From positions 19,006,001-19,070,000 of the forward strand of contig NC_081819.1 in assembly GCF_030704535.1 (NCBI RefSeq): a stretch of DNA of 64,000 nt. The letters run 5' to 3'. Shown in pieces: positions 58,447-64,000 of this stretch. The number at the start of each line of letters is the position of its first letter. Within the stretch, counting starts at the first letter, position 1. Below the pieces are notes generated by a model. That model was not told the DNA's origin. It ran no database searches and saw nothing but the letters and a program-made list of their open reading frames with translations. A program made the translations under genes and the position numbers. The DNA comes from Vitis vinifera (lineage: Eukaryota > Streptophyta > Magnoliopsida > Vitales > Vitaceae).

Positions 58447-59051
58447 ACTCCTTGATTAATTCTTTGAGTTATTATTTTAATATATGTCAATGGATTAAGA
58501 TTTATGAAATATTGAGTTGATAATTTTTTTTTATTATTACTATTATTATTATTATTATTATTATTATTTAATAGCATTTTATGATATTAATATTTAAGTT
58601 ATTGATCTAGCATTTTAAATAGGCTAATTAAAGCGGAAAATCACCAAAGTGACATCTTCCGTGTAGATTAGTCTGTTCGGGGTATTAGATATTTGTGTGT
58701 ATGTGATTCATGCGGGTATTGACTGGCCCAAAGGAAAGTTAATATTTGGTCAAATTGCATACATACTTGTGGTGATAAATATGTGATGATTATAAAGGTA
58801 ACTTAATGTGAATAATAAATCAATCCAAAGATAGATTTATTATTTGACATAACTTATCATCAATGTTTGATCACTACAACAAGAGTACCACTTACAGTTA
58901 ATATTACTGTCCAAAGACTTGATATTAATGTTGTGCTAGGTATCTTGAAATGTCATAATTTGCTTTTAAATTTAAAGATTATGTGTTTAATTGCTTATTT
59001 TATGTGAGCATGATGGTTTATTTGATTCATTTTATTTTGTTCTCGATTCAG

Positions 59052-62000
59052 CTTTTATATCAACTACTTCTATATCTGCCAACATCAATAATGTCCCTAT
59101 GTTAAATGGGACTAATTTTAAGGACTGGAAAGAGAATATGATGATTCTCTTAGGCTGCATGGATATAGACTTGGCCTTGAGAATGCCCAAACCTGATGAA
59201 CTCAATGAGCAAAGTACTCAAGAGGATGAGGTTTATTGGGGTAAGTGGGAACGTTCAAATAGGCTAAGTCTTATGATCATGAAGCGCGGCATTCCAGAAG
59301 CTTTCAGGGGTGCGGTAACCGATGAGGTTACTAATGCCAGTGACTTCCTTGCGGAAATTCAGAAACGTTTTGCCAAAAACGATAAGGCTGAAACGAGCAC
59401 GCTTTTAGCAAGCTTGATTTCAATGAAGTATAAAGGCAAGGGTAATGTTCGGGAGTACATCATGGAGATGTCTCATCTTGCTTCAAAACTTAAGGCTTTG
59501 AAACTCGAGTTATATGATGATTTACTCATGCATTTGGTTCTCATCTCTCTTCCTGCACAATTTAATCAATTCAAGGTCAGTTATAACTGTCAAAAGGATA
59601 AATGGACTCTTAATGAGCTCATTTCATTCTGTGTGCAAGAGGAAGAGAGATTGAAGCAAGACAAGACCGAAAGTGCTCATCTGGCTAGCACTTCCAAGGA
59701 TAAGGGCAAACGAAAGAATAAGGATAATAAGGTTGCTGCTTCTAATGGTCCAGAACAAAAGAAACAGAAAGTTGAGGTAACATGTTTCTTCTGTAATAAG
59801 CCTGGACATACTAAGAAGGAATGTACCAAGTATGCTGCTTGGCGTGTTAAGAAAGGTATGTTTCTTACTTTGGTCTGTTCTGAAGTTAATTTAGCTTCAG
59901 TATCTAGAAACACATGGTGGTTAGATTCTGGTGCTACTACTCACATTTGTGTTTCTATGCAGGGTTGCCTGAGTTACCGAAAACCAAGTGATGCTGAAAG
60001 ATGCATCTATGTCGGAGACGGTCAGTCGGTAGAAGTAGAGGCAATAGGGCACTTTAGATTATTATTGAAATCTGGTTATTTTTTGGATTTAATAGATACT
60101 TTTATTGTACTGTCTTTCAGACGGAATTTAATTTCAGTTTCTGTTTTGGACAAATCAGGTTATTGTTGTTCATTTGGAAACAATAAATTTACATTATCTA
60201 TTAATTCAAATGCTGTAGGAACCGGTTTACTTAATGTTTATGATAATCTATATTTGTTGGAAACTGTTCCGTCCTATAATGAAACCTTGCATGTGGAATC
60301 ACGAGGTACAAAACGTAAATTGAATAAAGATAATTCGACCTCATTGTGGCACAAACGCCTAGGTCATATCTCTAAATCTAGAGTTGAGCGACTTGTGTCC
60401 GATGGGATTTTGGATTCACTTGACTTTTCAGATTTTGATATTTGTGTTGAGTGTATTAAAGGAAAACAGACCAAAACAAAGAAATTAGGTGCCAATAGAG
60501 CTACAGACGTCTTAGAATTAATTCATACAGATATCTGTAGACCATACCCTACGGCATCTTGGAATGGTCAACAGTACTTTATAACATTCATAGACGACTA
60601 CTCAAGATATGGCTACCTATTTCTTATACATGAGAAATCACAATCATTGGATGTGTTCAAAACATTTAAAGCAGAAGTTGAGTTACAACTCAACAAAAGA
60701 ATAAAGAGCGTCGGCAGATCTGACCGTGGTGGTGAATACTATGGTAGATATGACGGATCAGGTGAACAACATCCAGGACCATTTGCTAAATACCTAGAGG
60801 AATGTGGGATCGTCCCTCAATACACCATGCCAGGATCACCTAGCATGAATGGTGTAGCAGAAAGACGAAACCGAACCCTTAAGGACATGGTAAGGAGTAT
60901 GATTAGTCATTCTACTTTACCCGAAAAACTCTGGGGTGAAGCACTCAAAACGGCAGCTTATATCCTAAATCGGGTGCCAACTAAAGCGGCTGCTAAAACG
61001 CCTTATGAGCTTTGGACGGGTCGAAAGCCCAGTTTAAAGCATTTTCATATTTGGGGATGTCCAGCTGAAGCGAGACCTTATAAGCCTCATGAAAAGAAAT
61101 TGGACTCTAAAACAGTTAGCAGCTACTTTATTGGCTATGCAGAGCGATCAAGGGGTTTTAAATTTTATGATCCTGTTATTAGGTCAATTTTTGAGACGGG
61201 AACTGCAACATTTTTTGAGGATGTTGAGTTTGGGGGGAGAAATCAGGCTAGGAATATTGTCTTTGAGGAGGAAGAGGGATCTACAATTGCTTTTGATAAT
61301 GTACAGGTTTCACTACCTATCATTGATCAAGAAGTAAATTTGGATCCTCAACCAACAGACAATATTGTTCAACCCTTAATTGCAAATGAGGACATTGCTC
61401 CTGAAGAACAAACTCAACAACCTCAAGAAAATATGTCATTAAGGAGATCCACTAGAGAGAGGAGAAATGCAATTTCGGACGATTATATCGTATATCTCCA
61501 GGAACGTGAGGTAGAAAGTGGAATGATGGAAGATGATCCAATCAACTTCCAGCAAGCCATGAAAAGTTCCAACTCTCAGAAATGGATTGAAGCCATGAAT
61601 GAAGAGTACAAATCTATGCAAGACAATAAAGTTTGGGAACTTGTCCCATTACCAGTTGGTACGAAACCCATTGGTTGTAAATGGATATTTAAAACCAAGC
61701 GGGATTCAAATGGTAATGTAGAAAGATATAAAACACGTCTTGTAGCTAAAGGCTTTACTCAAAAAGAAGGAATTGACTTCAAAGAGACCTTCTCTCCAGT
61801 TTCTACGAAGGACTCTTTCAGGATAATCATGGCACTAGTTGCACATTATGATCTTGAGTTACATCAAATGGATGTTAAAACAACGTTTCTCAATGGTGAC
61901 ATTGATGAAACAATTTATATGGTACAACCAGAAAATTTTGTGTCCGAAGACTCAAAGAATATGGTTTGTAAATTAACTAAATCCATTTATGGGCTCAAGC

Positions 62001-63118
62001 AAGCTTCTCGTCAGTGGTACTTCAAGTTTCATCAAATTATTGTCTCATATGGTTTTGAGGCAAATCTTATGGATGAATGTGTGTATCACAAATTCAGTGG
62101 GAGTAAGTATATTTTCCTGGTTTTATATGTCGATGACATATTGCTAGCCACAAATGATATTGGCATATTGCACGACACCAAGAGATTTTTATCAAAACAT
62201 TTTGAGATGAAAGATCTTGGTGATGCCTCTTTTGTCTTAGGAATCCAGATACACCGAGATCGTTCTAGGGGTATTTTAGGATTGTCACAAAGGACCTACA
62301 TTGATAAAGTCCTCCAAAGGTATGGCATGCAAAATAGCAAACCAGGTGATACCCCTGTCGCTAAAGGAGACAAATTCAGTCTTAATCAATGCCCTAAAAA
62401 TAATTTAGAAAGTCAAGAAATGCAAAAGATTCCTTACGCTTCGGCTGTGGGGAGTCTAATGTATGCTCAAGTATGTACACGTCCGGATATTGCATACATT
62501 GTTGGCATGTTAAGCAGATATCTAAGTAACCCTGGAATGGATCATTGGAGAGCAGCCAAGAGGGTTATGAGATATTTACAGAGAACAAAAGAGTACATGC
62601 TTACATATAGGAGATTGGATCAATTAGAGTTGATTGGGTATTCCGACTCCAACTTTGCTGGATGCCAAGACAGCAGAAGATCCACATCAGGCTATATTTA
62701 TCTGTTGGCTGGTGGAGCAATTTCATGGAGGTCTGCCAAACAGACACTCGTAACTTCATCCACCATGGAAGCAGAGTTTGTAGCATGTTATGAGGCATCC
62801 AATCAAGGAATATGGCTACGAAATTTTGTCACTGGGCTGCGTGTTCTGGATGGTATTGAAAGACCACTGAAGATATTTTGTGACAATAAATCAGCAGTTT
62901 TATATTCCAATAACAACAGGAGTTCTACAAAATCAAAATATATTGATATCAAGTTCCTAGTTGTAAAAGAAAAAGTACAGAGTGGACAGATATCCATAGA
63001 GCATATTGGAACAAACTCCATGATAGCGGATCCGCTTACAAAGGGATTACCACCCAAGGTCTTTCATGAGCACATTGCTCATATGGGTGTTGTCTCATTT
63101 GAGGATATCCAAATTTAG
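59052..63118 (+). CDS. Copia gag-pol polyprotein (main exon)
   Basis: A single open frame runs to the TAG at 63116. Landmarks: the gag core begins near 59099 ([20 protein letters not shown]), CCHC zinc knuckle at 59783-59824, protease DSG at 59924, GAG-pre-integrase LWHKRLGH near 60345, integrase catalytic D at 60530, D at 60722 and E at 60860, reverse transcriptase with YVDD at 62126-62137, and RNase H with YSDS near 62639 and STMEAE near 62757, ending in ADPLTKGLP near 63027. No stop or frameshift was found. The only in-frame ATG before the gag core in unspliced RNA is the internal one at 59099, because a TAA lies at 58988. The preferred model joins a short first exon in the LTR (ATG at 58145, donor at 58155) to an acceptor at 59050-59051, in phase, giving about 1358 residues against 1339 from the internal ATG. 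Confidence 0.93.
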
Positions 63119-63127
63119 TGGGAGTTT
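63118..63127 (+). other. Additional polypurine-like tract just after gag-pol
   Basis: GTGGGAGTTT overlaps the gag-pol stop and resembles the true tract GTGGGAGATT next to the 3' LTR, 413 bp downstream. It may be a second priming site or the remnant of a former boundary. Confidence 0.4.
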
Positions 63128-63530
63128 GTATTATTTATTGTATATTGCTCTATGTTATGTTTAGACTTTATCTATACATTTGGATTGTGTTCTGCAGAAA
63201 TAAAGTATTCATTTTATTGCACTCTGTTAAATTATGTTAAAGATTTGATCTCAGTAAAGTTAAGTTGGACCAGTTGGAAATAGGCATGAATAGATCACAT
63301 TGCATGTAATTTCCATGCTATGCACTCATGATTGATCTATGTCATTTAGCTGTGCAGATATATGTGACCATTGATTGGTCTAGTAACGATTGATGTAACA
63401 AAGGCCACCTTGATCCTATGTCAGTATAGTTAATGGACGAGATTGTTCGGATATACCCTAAGGACATGATAGCAAATTTTGAGCTCATAAGGTTAAGCAC
63501 ATTTATTTGATTACATATGCATGTGGCCCA

Positions 63531-63539
63531 GTGGGAGAT
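63531..63539 (+). other. Polypurine tract of the Copia element
   Basis: GTGGGAGAT directly before the TG of the 3' LTR at 63540, the expected place for plus-strand priming. Confidence 0.85.
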
Positions 63540-64000
63540 TGTTAGATTAATTTTTGTAATTAATCTATAATTTGGGCCACACATGTAAATAATTAAAATG
63601 TGTGTGCTATCATTTAATTAAGCCTAAATATAGTGATCTAATTAATAATTGATTAATTGGCTTAAGGGTATAATTGTCATGAGATTATTGTGTAGATACC
63701 ATTAGACAATTATTATTTCTATGAGGGGCAGAAATATAATTGTGATAAAATTAAAACTGCCCTAGCAGTTTATAGATAGGGTTATGGTCCCCATTCTACG
63801 ACTACGCATTCCAATTTCTGAAAATCCTCTCAGAGAGAAATTGACACAGAATCTAGTGGCTAGAATTGGAAGACCATCTCAAAGGGTTTTTTTTCCTATA
63901 AGGTTTCTCCTTCAATGGATTCAGGTATGCTTCCGCTATTATTTTTCTACTCATTGTTTTTAATCAGGAGATTCCAGTGTATATATAAATTAGGGTATTC
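63540..64000 (+). repeat. 3' LTR, first 461 bp
   Basis: Matches 57770-58230 at every position I compared except A to G at 63775, which alters the TATA box. Cut by the window edge. It also carries the ATG (63915) and donor GTATGC (63925) of the predicted leader exon. Confidence 0.96.

Larger units (their letters stand above)
58155..59051 (+). other. Predicted leader intron of the Copia element
   Basis: Donor ATTCAG|GTATGC at 58155; acceptor TTTTGTTCTCGATTCAG ending at 59051; length 897 nt; T- and A-rich with a (TTA)n run at 58532-58569. It contains the last part of the LTR, the primer-binding site and many short upstream ATGs. Splicing restores a continuous frame between the LTR ATG and gag. 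Confidence 0.6.
57770..64000 (+). mobile_element. Ty1/Copia LTR retrotransposon, young and apparently intact, right end beyond window
   Basis: The full 5' LTR (57770-58432), primer-binding site, one uninterrupted gag-pol frame in Copia domain order (gag, protease, integrase, reverse transcriptase, RNase H), polypurine tract and 461 bp of 3' LTR are present. The LTRs are offset by exactly 5770 bp. They differ at a single position over the 461 bp that can be compared (58005 A, 63775 G), without indels. That points to a recent insertion. If the 3' LTR is full length, the element would end near 64202. Confidence 0.97.

Noticed and set aside
58991-59098. Start of the Copia frame at the TTG at 58991
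   Set aside because: No eukaryotic start codon; the preceding codons after the TAA at 58988 are intron-like, and the splice model or the internal ATG at 59099 explains the N-terminus better.
1-64000. CRISPR arrays, operons, bacterial-type regulators
   Set aside because: Nothing of this kind is seen; the window is plant nuclear DNA and the tandem repeats found lack regular unique spacers.

Overview
This is a stretch of plant nuclear DNA. It has AT-rich intergenic sequence, short GT-AG introns with U-rich acceptors, plant-only gene families (EG16 glucanase, RS-type SR protein, PP2-type F-box protein, SEUSS-like co-regulator), a plastid-DNA insertion and plant Copia and LINE elements. The gene content, and in particular a GH16 EG16 protein like the one described from Vitis vinifera, makes a woody eudicot close to grapevine the best guess. 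That is an inference from memory, not a search.

Layout, left to right. 1-882 (-): 5' part of a membrane-anchored RING-H2-type gene that runs off the left edge. 6007-6633 (-): intron-less GH16 endo-glucanase EG16. 8080-8250 (+): orphan short ORF that looks like a chloroplast targeting peptide. 8884-9699 (+): AP2/ERF transcription factor (ERN1/RAP2.11-like). 14.77-19.41 kb (+): SR splicing factor of the RS40/RS41 type with a long intron inside RRM1. 23632-25314 (+): 560-residue armadillo-repeat protein with a leader intron. 30939-32650 (+): peroxisome proliferation factor PEX11 in seven coding exons. 33.2-33.8 kb (+): dead LINE endonuclease fragment. 35974-39657 (+): SEUSS/SLK-like co-regulator with a glutamine-rich minisatellite and a repeat-built C-terminal tail. 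40791-41301: nuclear insertion of plastid DNA (3' end of 16S rRNA plus spacer). 41520-45775 (-): F-box protein like Arabidopsis At4g00755, with a decayed second copy of its first exon. 52236-55301 (-): F-box protein PP2-A13-like. 57770 to the right edge (+): young, apparently intact Ty1/Copia retrotransposon with all of its 5' LTR and 461 bp of its 3' LTR.

The host genes are ordinary, unlinked single-copy-looking plant genes and do not form a cluster or pathway. The two F-box genes are unrelated beyond the F-box. Gene spacing is wide. The intergenic DNA is largely AT-rich sequence with foldback MITE-like relics, short tandem duplications and microsatellites.

The most interesting signals are these. 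(1) A probable leader intron in the Copia element puts the gag start codon inside the LTR and the primer-binding site inside the intron. (2) A retroposed tRNA-Val copy with target-site duplications lies in an intron of the SR gene. (3) A candidate poison exon lies in the RRM1 intron of the same gene. (4) Internal repeats and a repeat-interrupting frameshift shape the SEUSS-like gene. (5) The F-box gene carries a duplicated, decayed first exon. All exon coordinates were derived by hand from splice consensus, reading phase and remembered family sequences, with no alignment tool.
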